A DNA stretch of 64,000 nt, taken from the NCBI GenBank assembly GCA_038043465.1, contig JBBTBX010000003.1, positions 1 through 64,000 on the forward strand. Direction: 5' to 3'. Made by a program: the position numbers and the translations under genes. Numbering within the stretch: the first letter of the stretch is position 1; the number at the start of each line of letters is the position of its first letter. This document shows, piece by piece, positions 15,255-22,941 of the stretch. Origin of the DNA: SXRF01 sp038043465. GTDB lineage: Bacteria; Pseudomonadota; Alphaproteobacteria; Rickettsiales; SXRF01. The notes under the pieces are model-generated. The model searched no databases. It was not told the DNA's origin and saw nothing but the letters and a program-made list of their open reading frames with translations.

Positions 15255-16628
15255 ATGGACAACAAACCGCCGTTTTCAGACGATAACAACTCCTCACAAT
15301 CATCCCATGATTTCTCTCAGGAAGTCGATGATGATGTAGTTATTAAGAATAACAGTGCCATCAACAAAAAAAATATGCCGATAATTGTTATAGCGGTCGG
15401 CTTGATGGCATTTGGCATTTATATGTTCTCTTCTATATTTGGTGAACCTGAGAAAACAAAAGGTCCTAACCCTCTTGAAGTTGGCGACAAAACCGTTAAA
15501 GTTGCTGCTGGCAGTAAAAAAGATAATGCGAATGATATCACCGCTACAACTGGGGTAGACCTCCCACAACCACCTGTTGCCATACTGCAGCCGCCTCCAC
15601 CAGCCGAACCTCTGAATAATTATGCTCCTCCACCAATAGCGCCACCTGTGCAGCTAGATCTGGATTCTTCTAAGAACAACAACACTTTGGCTGGAATCAC
15701 CAGAGTTCCGACTATATCCGATGAACCTCCACCACCGCCCCCTCTTCCGGCTTTAGTTCCACCTACTCCTGAGATCACCAATATCGGGAAAAGCAAGACT
15801 GTTAATACAAAAGATAAAGACACAAAAAAACGGATTCGTTCAAATATGATGGTTCTGGATGGTGGCAAATCAAGTAGCTCTTCTTCAGCTAGAACCGCCA
15901 GCCCAACAAATGATCCAAACAGTACCTTTGCTGATAATGTTTTGAAAGCTACAACAGCCGAGAAGGCAGTAGCTACGGGTCTGAGTAATTTGAACATGAC
16001 CATAGCTCAGGGTAAGATAATAAACGCTGTGCTGGAGACAGCAATAAACACCGATTTGCCAGGAACTTTGAGGGCTATTGTCAGCAGAGATACGTACGCT
16101 GAAACAGGTAGAACAGTTTTAATTCCCAAAGGTTCAAGACTGATAGGAACCTACAACACCGGCGTATTACAGGGTCAGAACAGAGTTATGATTGTATGGA
16201 CGCGCGTGATACGCCCTGATGGTATTGATATAATGATTGGCTCTCCCGGCGTTGATGAGTTGGGACGTGCTGGCGCTGCAGGTCATGTGGATAATAAGCT
16301 TTTTGACATATTCAGTAGTGCAATACTTACTACGATCTTTACAATAGCCGCAGCAGCCGGTTCCGATGCCATATTGCCGGTTCAAAATGGGCAATCTTCA
16401 ACCACTACTACTAATCCCAACGGTAATACTACAACAACTTCAAGTCCCGCCCAACAAGCAGCAGCAAATGCAGTTACGGATTTTGGTAATACAGGTAAAC
16501 AGGTCGTCCAGAGACTGGTCGACGTTCGTCCAACCATTACTATCGATCAGGGTACTTTAGTTAATGTATTTGTAAATAGAGACCTGACCTTCCCTAGCAA
16601 TCTGGACGGTGGTGTTTTCATTCAATGA
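15255..16628 (+). CDS. virB10: type IV secretion system protein VirB10
   Basis: VirB10 (TrbI family) spans from the inner membrane to the outer-membrane pore and senses ATPase activity. The domains are a cytosolic acidic N-terminus (1-40), one TM helix (MPIIVIAVGLMAFGIYMFSS, residues 41-60), a Pro-rich periplasmic linker (about 95-185, with the runs PPPPPPLP), and the C-terminal beta-barrel TrbI domain from about residue 245 (INAVLETAINTDLPGTLRAI; RTVLIPKGSRLIGTYNTGV). Between residues 375 and 410 an inserted Thr/Asn/Ser-rich loop, NGQSSTTTTNPNGNTTTTSS, lies where family members have the antenna region. It ends VFVNRDLTFPSNLDG, as expected. Confidence 0.95.
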   Translation: MDNKPPFSDDNNSSQSSHDFSQEVDDDVVIKNNSAINKKNMPIIVIAVGLMAFGIYMFSSIFGEPEKTKGPNPLEVGDKTVKVAAGSKKDNANDITATTGVDLPQPPVAILQPPPPAEPLNNYAPPPIAPPVQLDLDSSKNNNTLAGITRVPTISDEPPPPPPLPALVPPTPEITNIGKSKTVNTKDKDTKKRIRSNMMVLDGGKSSSSSSARTASPTNDPNSTFADNVLKATTAEKAVATGLSNLNMTIAQGKIINAVLETAINTDLPGTLRAIVSRDTYAETGRTVLIPKGSRLIGTYNTGVLQGQNRVMIVWTRVIRPDGIDIMIGSPGVDELGRAGAAGHVDNKLFDIFSSAILTTIFTIAAAAGSDAILPVQNGQSSTTTTNPNGNTTTTSSPAQQAAANAVTDFGNTGKQVVQRLVDVRPTITIDQGTLVNVFVNRDLTFPSNLDGGVFIQ

Positions 16629-16639
16629 TGTAGAATTAA

Positions 16640-17629
16640 ATGTCAACAGCCTCTCTAACAGCCCTTGATACTTATCTTGCTCCGCTTAAGCAATATTTCG
16701 ACATGCCAAAAGTGAGTGAAATTTCTATCAATAAACCTGGTGAAATCTGGGTGGAAGTTGCCGGCGACATGGAATTATATATCGTTCCAGAATTAACTCT
16801 GGAACATTTAAAAGCTCTTGGAAGGCTAGTAGCTCAATCGACAGAGCAGAATATCAGTGAGGAAACTCCAATACTTTCTGCCACTCTGCCGCAAGGTTTT
16901 CGTATACAAATAATTTTCCCGCCAGCTGTCGAACCTAATTCTATTGCGATTTCTATTCGTAAAGCCACCACCGTTAATCTTGATCTGGATCAATATGAAG
17001 CTCTTGGCGCGTTTCAATCAACTGTCGTGCAACATGAGTCTAATCCTGTAGACCAGGAATTACGTGCCCTGCTTAATGCTGGTAGCGTCAAAGATTTTAT
17101 CAAAAAAGCGGTTCTTGCCAAAAAGAATATAATTATAAGCGGCGGTACTTCCACCGGTAAAACCACCTTCCTGAATGCAGCACTAAAAGTTATTCCGTCC
17201 ACAGAAAGAATAATAACCTGTGAAGATGCAAGAGAAATAATGATCCCGCATATTAACAACCGTGTACATCTTCTCGCATCAAAAGGTGGGCAAGGTCGTG
17301 CAAAAGTTGACATGCAGGATTTGATTGAAGCCTGTCTCCGTTTGCGGCCGGATCGCCTTATGCTCGGAGAGTTGCGTGGTAAGGAAGCTTTTTCCTTCAT
17401 GCGCGCGGTAAATACCGGTCACCCTGGTTCAATTTCTACTCTACACGCTGATACACCAGCTCTTGCCATCGAGCAGCTTATACTCATGATTATGCAGGCT
17501 GGCCTTGGAATGAACCGCGAGCAGATAAGAAACTATGTGGAAAACGTAATCAATATCATAGTGCAGTTGAAACGTGGGGCGCACGGAATGCGCTTTGTTT
17601 CCGAGGTATATTTCAAAGAAAGTTTATAA
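16640..17629 (+). CDS. virB11: type IV secretion system ATPase VirB11
   Basis: VirB11 is a hexameric cytosolic traffic ATPase that powers substrate transfer and pilus steps. It has 329 residues, with the N-terminal domain (ISINKPGEIWVEVAGDMELY), Walker A GGTSTGKTT at residues 168-176, an Asp box (ITCEDAREI), Walker B region RLRPDRLMLGELRG near residue 233 and the His box NTGHPGSISTLHAD near residue 256. All catalytic motifs look intact. It lies between virB10 and virD4 with gaps of about ten bases. Confidence 0.96.
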   Translation: MSTASLTALDTYLAPLKQYFDMPKVSEISINKPGEIWVEVAGDMELYIVPELTLEHLKALGRLVAQSTEQNISEETPILSATLPQGFRIQIIFPPAVEPNSIAISIRKATTVNLDLDQYEALGAFQSTVVQHESNPVDQELRALLNAGSVKDFIKKAVLAKKNIIISGGTSTGKTTFLNAALKVIPSTERIITCEDAREIMIPHINNRVHLLASKGGQGRAKVDMQDLIEACLRLRPDRLMLGELRGKEAFSFMRAVNTGHPGSISTLHADTPALAIEQLILMIMQAGLGMNREQIRNYVENVINIIVQLKRGAHGMRFVSEVYFKESL

Positions 17630-17640
17630 GCTAGGCGGAT

Positions 17641-19452
17641 ATGGCAGAAGATTATAAATCCACTAACGCTAACCGAACCGCAGCAAACAGTGCTTTGGTG
17701 TGGATAATAATTACTTTCATTATAGTTGTTCCAATAGGTGTAGGGCTGGTAATCAGCCTGTTTATGTTTTATGGCAAAGAATTTGTTGCCGTTGGAATAA
17801 ATCGCCCGGACATTATGGTACGGGAATATATGAAACTTCTCGAATATTGGTGGACGTATCGTACCAATCCGCACCTGCCGCAGGATTTTATGCCAAAAAC
17901 CATTGGTCCTCCAGGTGCCGGAGCAATTCTCAGCCTGATTTTGCTATATATGATGCGTGCGCCACTTACCGATTTCCGCCCATTCAAATTGAAAGAAAGC
18001 GTACACGGTGATGCTCACTGGGCAACTGAAGCAGAAATCCAGAAAGCTAAACTACGCGCCAGAAAAGGTATGTTAATTGGTCGCACCGGTTCCAGTGATT
18101 ATCTTATTGTTGATGACTTCCAGCACGTATTACTCTTTGCACCAACCGGATCGGGTAAGGGTGTCGGCTTCGTAATTCCCAATTTATTATTCTGGGAGCA
18201 ATCAGTGGTGTGCCATGACATTAAAATGGAAAACCACCAGATAACCAGCGGCTACCGCAAGCGCATAGGACAAGAGGTATTCCTGTGGAATCCTGCTGAT
18301 CCTGATGGTATCTCCCACTGTTATAACCCGCTTGACTGGATTTCAGAAAAACCTGGGCAAATGGTGGATGACGTGCAGAAAATCTGCAACCTGATCCTGC
18401 CGGAACAAGAATTCTGGCAGAATGAAGCGCGCTCACTGCTGCTTGGCGTTATCCTATATCTGGTTGCTGTTCCTGAGAAAGTGAACAGCTTTGGCGAAGT
18501 GGTTCGCACCATGCGCTCCGACGACGTGGTATATAATCTTGCGGTAGTGCTTGATACTATCGGCAAACGCATCCATCCTGTAGCTTATATGAACATCGCC
18601 GCCTTCCTGCAGAAGGCCGATAAGGAACGTTCCGGCGTTATTTCAACTCTGAACTCCGGTCTGGAATTATGGGCAAACCCGCTGATTGACGCTACCACCG
18701 CTCGCTCTGATTTTGACATGCAGCAGCTTAAAAAGCGCAAAATGAGTATTTTCTGCGGCGTTACTCCGGACAACTTAAAGCGCTTGGAGCCGTTGCTAAA
18801 AGTATTCTATCAGCAAGCAACTGACTTCATGACCCGCAATATGCCGCGTAAAGATGAGCCATACGGTGTATTATTCATGATGGACGAGTTCCCGTCACTT
18901 GGTGAAATGCCACAATTTCAAGTTGGTATAGCTTATTTCCGTGGTTATCGGGTGAAGCTCTTCCTTATCGTACAGGATACACAGCAGCTCAAAGGAATTT
19001 ATGAAGAAGCCGGAATGAATTCTTTCCTCTCCAACTGCTATTACCGCATTACCTTTGCCGCCAACAACGTGGAAACCGCCAACCTTATTTCCCAGCTTAT
19101 CGGCAATAAAACTGTGCAACAACATGCGCATAACCGACCTAAATTCATGGATATGAACCCAGGCGCACGTACTGTCAACACCTCAGAAGTGCAGCGCGCC
19201 CTGCTCCTACCACAGGAAGTTATCACCCTGCCCCGCGATGAACAGATTATCCTTATTGAATCTTTTGCACCAATCCGCACCAAAAAGATTTATTACTATC
19301 AGGACAAAACCTTTACCCGTCGTCTCCTGCCACAAGTGCCTATTCCACAGCAGGAGCCTTACGACCCGCGTAAGAGAAAAGCAGCTGAAGCTCCGGAGAA
19401 GCCAACTGAAACCCCAGCTTCTGAAACTTCTGAGGAAAACTCTGAAGCTTAG
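17641..19452 (+). CDS. virD4: type IV secretion system coupling protein VirD4
   Basis: VirD4 (TraG family) docks substrates to the secretion channel. It has two N-terminal TM helices (LVWIIITFIIVVPIGVGLVI, residues 19-38, and a second near residue 98), then the soluble ATPase domain with Walker A APTGSGKGVGFVIPN near residues 167-181 and Walker B LFMMDEFPSLGEMP near residue 410. The C-terminal tail, from about residue 565, is Pro/Glu/Thr-rich and disordered, typical for substrate-recruiting extensions in Rickettsiales. It is the last gene of the operon; a heptamer hairpin holding a MITE begins right at its stop codon. Confidence 0.95.
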   Translation: MAEDYKSTNANRTAANSALVWIIITFIIVVPIGVGLVISLFMFYGKEFVAVGINRPDIMVREYMKLLEYWWTYRTNPHLPQDFMPKTIGPPGAGAILSLILLYMMRAPLTDFRPFKLKESVHGDAHWATEAEIQKAKLRARKGMLIGRTGSSDYLIVDDFQHVLLFAPTGSGKGVGFVIPNLLFWEQSVVCHDIKMENHQITSGYRKRIGQEVFLWNPADPDGISHCYNPLDWISEKPGQMVDDVQKICNLILPEQEFWQNEARSLLLGVILYLVAVPEKVNSFGEVVRTMRSDDVVYNLAVVLDTIGKRIHPVAYMNIAAFLQKADKERSGVISTLNSGLELWANPLIDATTARSDFDMQQLKKRKMSIFCGVTPDNLKRLEPLLKVFYQQATDFMTRNMPRKDEPYGVLFMMDEFPSLGEMPQFQVGIAYFRGYRVKLFLIVQDTQQLKGIYEEAGMNSFLSNCYYRITFAANNVETANLISQLIGNKTVQQHAHNRPKFMDMNPGARTVNTSEVQRALLLPQEVITLPRDEQIILIESFAPIRTKKIYYYQDKTFTRRLLPQVPIPQQEPYDPRKRKAAEAPEKPTETPASETSEENSEA

Positions 19453-19676
19453 GAGTTGTGAGTTAAGAGTGCTGAGCATATTCTATACTAAAGACCTCTG
19501 CATAATGCATTTTTCGTCATTGCGAGAAGGCGTAGCCTTCGCGGCAATCCAGTAAAATCAAGCATCATAGAAAAATGGATTGCTTCCTGCCACGCTACGC
19601 TCGCAGTCGCAATGACGCATTATGCAGAGGTCTTTACTATAAACTCAGCACTCACTACTCAGCACTATAATTCCTA
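19453..19676. repeat. heptamer hairpin with a MITE in its loop
   Basis: The left arm holds four 7-mers (gagttgt, gagttaa, gagtgct, gagcata; 19453-19480) beginning at the virD4 stop. The right arm holds the complementary type (aactcag, cactcac, tactcag, cactata, attccta; 19642-19676). The 10-mer gagtgctgag pairs with ctcagcactc. The whole MITE copy 2 lies in the loop. Without it the two arms would be about 15 bases apart. Confidence 0.75.
19490..19635. mobile_element. MITE copy 2 (146 bp) downstream of virD4
   Basis: It has the same termini as the copy at 13225-13357 (one mismatch in the left inverted repeat). The body is identical except for an internal stretch of 21 nt where copy 1 has 8. 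It is flanked by a 3-bp direct repeat ACT, a different triplet from copy 1, which supports independent insertion with 3-bp target duplication. It carries no coding content. Confidence 0.85.
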
Positions 19677-19749
19677 CAACACTTGAAATATAAGATTCCT
19701 CTCCATAGATATATAAGCGGTTTCAGCTATAATAAGTGGGGATATATTG

Positions 19750-20277
19750 ATGAATAAAAATAATGCCGCCGAGAGTTTTATAGAACGCAGCCTGTTCGCC
19801 AGCCGCTGGCTTATGGCACCGATGTATCTTGGGCTGGCAGCCGCCATTGTGCTTTTGCTTATAAGCTTCATGCAGGAGCTTGTGCATTTATTTACAGCCC
19901 TGCCTAACCTCTCTCAAAATGATGTCGTGCTTGGCATATTGTCGCTTATTGACCTGTCGCTGGCGGCCAATCTTCTGCTGATAGTAATTTTTTCCGGCTA
20001 TGAAAATTTTGTTTCCAAGATTAATACCGATACCCATGAGGATAACCCGGAATGGAAAGGCAACGTTGATTTTTCTACATTAAAGCTCAAGCTTATCGCT
20101 TCAATCGTAGCGATTTCTGGGATTCACTTGCTCAAAGTATTTATGGATGTGGAAAAAACTTCAGAAAGCAATATCAAATGGATGATAATAATCCATGTTG
20201 TTTTCGTGGTTTCCGGAGTTTTCCTTGCACTTATGGATTTGATAGCCGCACAAGCCAAGAACTTGAAGAAGAAGTAA
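19750..20277 (+). CDS. YqhA / UPF0114 family membrane protein
   Basis: This 175-residue inner-membrane protein has four hydrophobic segments (about residues 18-42, 58-86, 112-134 and 148-170). The start ESFIERSLFASRWLMAPMYL and the middle LLLIVIFSGYENFVSKI are the family hallmarks of YqhA. The function of the family is unknown. I take ATG 19750 rather than the TTG three bases upstream; a GGGGATA stretch lies at a suitable distance. It is convergent with phbB, 26 bases apart. Confidence 0.9.
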   Translation: MNKNNAAESFIERSLFASRWLMAPMYLGLAAAIVLLLISFMQELVHLFTALPNLSQNDVVLGILSLIDLSLAANLLLIVIFSGYENFVSKINTDTHEDNPEWKGNVDFSTLKLKLIASIVAISGIHLLKVFMDVEKTSESNIKWMIIIHVVFVVSGVFLALMDLIAAQAKNLKKK

Positions 20278-20303
20278 AGCCAATCGTCATCCCGAGTGAA
20301 ACA

Positions 20304-21065
20304 TTACTCCATGTGCTGACCGCCATTGATGGAGATAGTCTCACCAGTTATAAAGGCTGCTTCATTCGCCGCCAGGAATACAACGGCACGCGCCACCTCT
20401 TCCGGCTCACCAAGACGGCCGACCGGAATACCCTCAATAATCTTTTTCATCACATCTTCTTTTATGGCTTTCACCATATCAGTTGCGATATAACCCGGAG
20501 CAATAGCATTAACTGTGATGCCACGGCTGGCAGTTTCCCGCGCCAGAGCCTTGGTGAAACCAAAAATACCCGACTTTGCCGCTGAATAGTTGGTCTGCCC
20601 GAACTGACCAAGTTGTCCATTCATTGAACTGATATTGATGATACGCCCGAATTTATGCTCGCGCATGGAGTCGATCACTGCCCGCGACATGTAAAAACAT
20701 GAATTGAGATTAGTATCTATAACCTCGTTCCACTGCTTGCCATCCATTTTATGCATTGCGCCGTCACGGGTGATGCCAGCATTATTTACCAGTACATCAA
20801 CATGCCCACCAAGTTTGGCAGAAACTTTTTTCATGCCTTCCACGCAGGCATCATAATCCGCAATATCCCATTTGAATACGGCGATGTGGTGCTCTTTGCT
20901 GAAAGCTTCCGCCACATCATCGCGCGCTGCATAAGTCGCTGCCACTTTGTAACCGGCGTTCTTAAGTGCTATGGAAATCGCAGCACCAATGCCGCGTGTA
21001 CCACCTGATACTAATGCTATTCTTTTGGTGGATGGTGAATGGTGTTTAGTGGATGGTGTTGTCAT
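20304..21065 (-). CDS. phbB: acetoacetyl-CoA reductase (SDR family)
   Basis: PhbB reduces acetoacetyl-CoA to (R)-3-hydroxybutyryl-CoA with NADPH for polyhydroxybutyrate. The SDR motifs are intact: cofactor loop SGGTRGIGAAI near residues 20-30, NNAG in DVLVNNAGITRDGAMHKM, the catalytic Ser in INISSMNGQLGQFGQ, and YSAAK. The NGQLGQFGQTNYSAAKSG segment is diagnostic for PhbB against FabG. The first 14 residues (MTTPSTKHHSPSTK) are an extension encoded by a heptamer array, where relatives begin directly with the Rossmann strand. The ATG overlaps the TGA of the upstream four-helix-bundle gene (ATGA), with AAGGAAA seven bases before it. Confidence 0.92.
   Translation of the reverse strand: MTTPSTKHHSPSTKRIALVSGGTRGIGAAISIALKNAGYKVAATYAARDDVAEAFSKEHHIAVFKWDIADYDACVEGMKKVSAKLGGHVDVLVNNAGITRDGAMHKMDGKQWNEVIDTNLNSCFYMSRAVIDSMREHKFGRIINISSMNGQLGQFGQTNYSAAKSGIFGFTKALARETASRGITVNAIAPGYIATDMVKAIKEDVMKKIIEGIPVGRLGEPEEVARAVVFLAANEAAFITGETISINGGQHME
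21027..21061. repeat. coding heptamer array at the phbB 5' end
   Basis: Five 7-mers on the plus strand read ggtggat, ggtgaat, ggtgttt, agtggat, ggtgttg. The array encodes the N-terminal extension of PhbB. The 12-mer tggtgaatggtg in it is exactly complementary to part of the array at 21434-21469, on the far side of the four-helix-bundle gene. Confidence 0.8.
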
Positions 21066-21442
21066 GATAATTTCCTTTCTAACGATTGATATAGCCTTGT
21101 AAGCATTTTTCCGACACTGTTCGCAATTGAAATTAATTGTTCAAGCGTATCACTATCTATATATTTACGCCTTTCACTTAAAATTAATTGGGTTTCTAAT
21201 TCTGCCAATGAACCACGAGCGATGTTTATGAAATACAGCAATTCTTTTGTTCCCGAACGTGCGCTCCCTTCTGCTATATTTGATGGAATAGAAACAGCTG
21301 CCCTACGAATCTGACTAGCTAGTCCATACATCTCGTTCTTTGGAAAAGTTTCCGTTATATCGTAAATCTTATCGGCTAAATCCATAGAGATTTTCCACAC
21401 TTCCAGTTCACGATAACTTTGAATTGCCACGTTCTTCACCAA
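21062..21442 (-). CDS. four-helix-bundle protein (23S rRNA IVP / S23 family)
   Basis: This 125-126-residue protein has the S23/IVP family signature: SYRELEVWKISMDLADKIYD at the N-terminus, FPKNEMYGLASQIRRAAVSI, PSNIAEGSAR and FINIARGSLAELETQLILSE. Relatives form pentameric four-helix bundles; they occur in intervening sequences of 23S rRNA and as Avd in diversity-generating retroelements. The start is TTG 21442 or GTG 21439; an in-frame stop lies just before it, so the start codon sits inside a heptamer array. Its stop overlaps the phbB start. It splits the phbA-phbB pair and is enclosed by inverted heptamer arms, like an IVS stem. Confidence 0.88.
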   Translation of the reverse strand: MVKNVAIQSYRELEVWKISMDLADKIYDITETFPKNEMYGLASQIRRAAVSIPSNIAEGSARSGTKELLYFINIARGSLAELETQLILSERRKYIDSDTLEQLISIANSVGKMLTRLYQSLERKLS

Positions 21443-21469
21443 TCACTATTCACCGTCCACCATTCACCA
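21434..21469. repeat. heptamer array between phbA stop and the four-helix-bundle start
   Basis: Iterated 7-mers aatcact, attcacc, gtccacc, attcacc follow a partial unit. They are inverted relative to the array at 21027-21061. The array starts within two bases of the phbA TAG (21471-21473) and supplies the non-ATG start of the next gene. Confidence 0.75.
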
Positions 21470-21470
21470 A

Positions 21471-22661
21471 CTACGCTCTTTCAACGCACATTGCTATGCC
21501 CATGCCGCCACCAATACATAGCGTAGCAATAGCTTTTTTTGCATCACGGCGAGCCATTTCATAAAGCAGTCCAGTCAGCACCCGCGCACCAGACGCGCCC
21601 ACAGGATGGCCAAGCGCAATCGCTCCACCATTGACATTTACCTTGCTTAGATCCCAGCCCATCTCACGGTTTACTGAAACAGCTTGCGCAGCAAAAGCTT
21701 CATTGGCTTCAATTAAATCCAAATCATTTATTGTCCAGCCAGCCTTCGCAAGTGCCTTTTTACTGGCAGGGATCGGGCCAGTTCCCATAATAGCTGGATC
21801 AACGCCAGCATGCGCCCATGATTTAATAGTAGCCATTATTTTAAGGCCGCGTTTGGTTGCTTCGCCGCGCGTCATAAGCATAACCACCGCTGCGCCGTCA
21901 TTAATTCCAGAAGCATTGCCTGCGGTAACAGTTCCATCTTTATCAAAAGCGGGTTTTAATTTAGCAAGGGTTTCGGCAGTGGTATCTGCTTTTGGATGTT
22001 CATCAGTATCCACTACCACATCACCTTTGCGGCCCTTAATAACCACAGGCACAATTTCATCTTTGAATTTTCCAGCTTTCATAGCTGCTGCAGCTTTTTG
22101 TTGCGAACCAAGGGCAAGAGCATCTTGATCCTCACGGGTGATACCAAATTGTTTAGCAATATTTTCAGCGGTTACGCCCATATGCACATTATGGAAAGGG
22201 TCAACCAACGCGTCATAAAGCATAGTATCAACCATGGTTGCACTACCCATTTTTACACCATTGCGTAGAGGCACGGCGTGTGGTGCCTGACTCATGCTTT
22301 CTTGTCCGCCGGCAATAACGATAGTGCTATCGCCATTTGAAATAGCTTGCGCGCCAAGACAAACAGCACGCAGACCAGAACCACATAATTGGTTCATTCC
22401 CCAAGCAGGAACTTCCTTAGGAAGACCCGCGCCAAGCGAAGCCTGACGTGCAGGATTTGGTCCTGTGTGCGCGGTTAGAATCTGCCCTAAAATAACTTCG
22501 GAAATATCACTGCCGGCAACGCCTGTACGGTTCAGAATTTCTTTGATCACAACTTCGCCAAGCTTATGGGCAGGAAGCGAGCTGAGCGCACCGTTAAATG
22601 TTCCCACCGCAGTACGCACAGCACCCACAATTACAATATCATTATCTGAACCAGCAGCCAT
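21471..22661 (-). CDS. phbA: acetyl-CoA C-acetyltransferase (beta-ketothiolase)
   Basis: Thiolase II condenses two acetyl-CoA into acetoacetyl-CoA, feeding PhbB. The 396 residues carry the acyl-accepting Cys in NQLCGSGLRAVCLGAQAI near residue 91, the signature NVNGGAIALGHPVGASGARVL with the catalytic His near residue 352, and the second active Cys in ATLCIGGGMGIAMC near residue 382. The order phbA, four-helix-bundle gene, phbB on one strand indicates an operon invaded by the middle gene. The ATG has a ggagaaaa ribosome site. Confidence 0.95.
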   Translation of the reverse strand: MAAGSDNDIVIVGAVRTAVGTFNGALSSLPAHKLGEVVIKEILNRTGVAGSDISEVILGQILTAHTGPNPARQASLGAGLPKEVPAWGMNQLCGSGLRAVCLGAQAISNGDSTIVIAGGQESMSQAPHAVPLRNGVKMGSATMVDTMLYDALVDPFHNVHMGVTAENIAKQFGITREDQDALALGSQQKAAAAMKAGKFKDEIVPVVIKGRKGDVVVDTDEHPKADTTAETLAKLKPAFDKDGTVTAGNASGINDGAAVVMLMTRGEATKRGLKIMATIKSWAHAGVDPAIMGTGPIPASKKALAKAGWTINDLDLIEANEAFAAQAVSVNREMGWDLSKVNVNGGAIALGHPVGASGARVLTGLLYEMARRDAKKAIATLCIGGGMGIAMCVERA

Positions 22662-22680
22662 GTTTTTCTCCTATTATTTA

Positions 22681-22742
22681 TGATAAATAGATGATTGGAT
22701 TATTGGATGATTAAGTCTGAGTAGTCTACATCCAATTATCTT
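22681..22742. repeat. heptamer inverted repeat upstream of phbA
   Basis: Units tgataaa, tagatga, ttggatt, attggat, gattaag (22681-22715) oppose catccaa, ttatctt (22729-22742). The 8-mer attggatg at 22702-22709 pairs with catccaat at 22729-22736. It lies in the 5' region of the phbA transcript. Confidence 0.6.
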
Positions 22743-22941
22743 GCTTCTGCCCTTTATGTAGGTAAGCAAGTTTCATTTGTCCAGTAATTTTATAATAAAT
22801 TCGCAAGGCTCATGCTGCATTGCGGTATGATTCTGGGCATTGTCACACTACGAAACATCTTATCACATACTACTTGATATTATGGGATGCTTAATTTAGC
22901 TTGGATTACATATTCCACTACAAAATGTTAGGTATGATAAT
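22743..22941. promoter_or_regulatory. divergent intergenic region phbA / IDH-like gene
   Basis: This 199-bp AT-rich gap lies between two divergent genes and must hold promoters in both directions. I see a short inverted repeat near 22812-22848 (gcattgcgg..., cattgtcacac) but no convincing -35/-10 pairs, and no ORF. Confidence 0.3.

Noticed and set aside
20178..20585. Plus-strand frame across the yqhA/phbB ends
   Set aside because: It overlaps both real genes in other frames and has no domain features.
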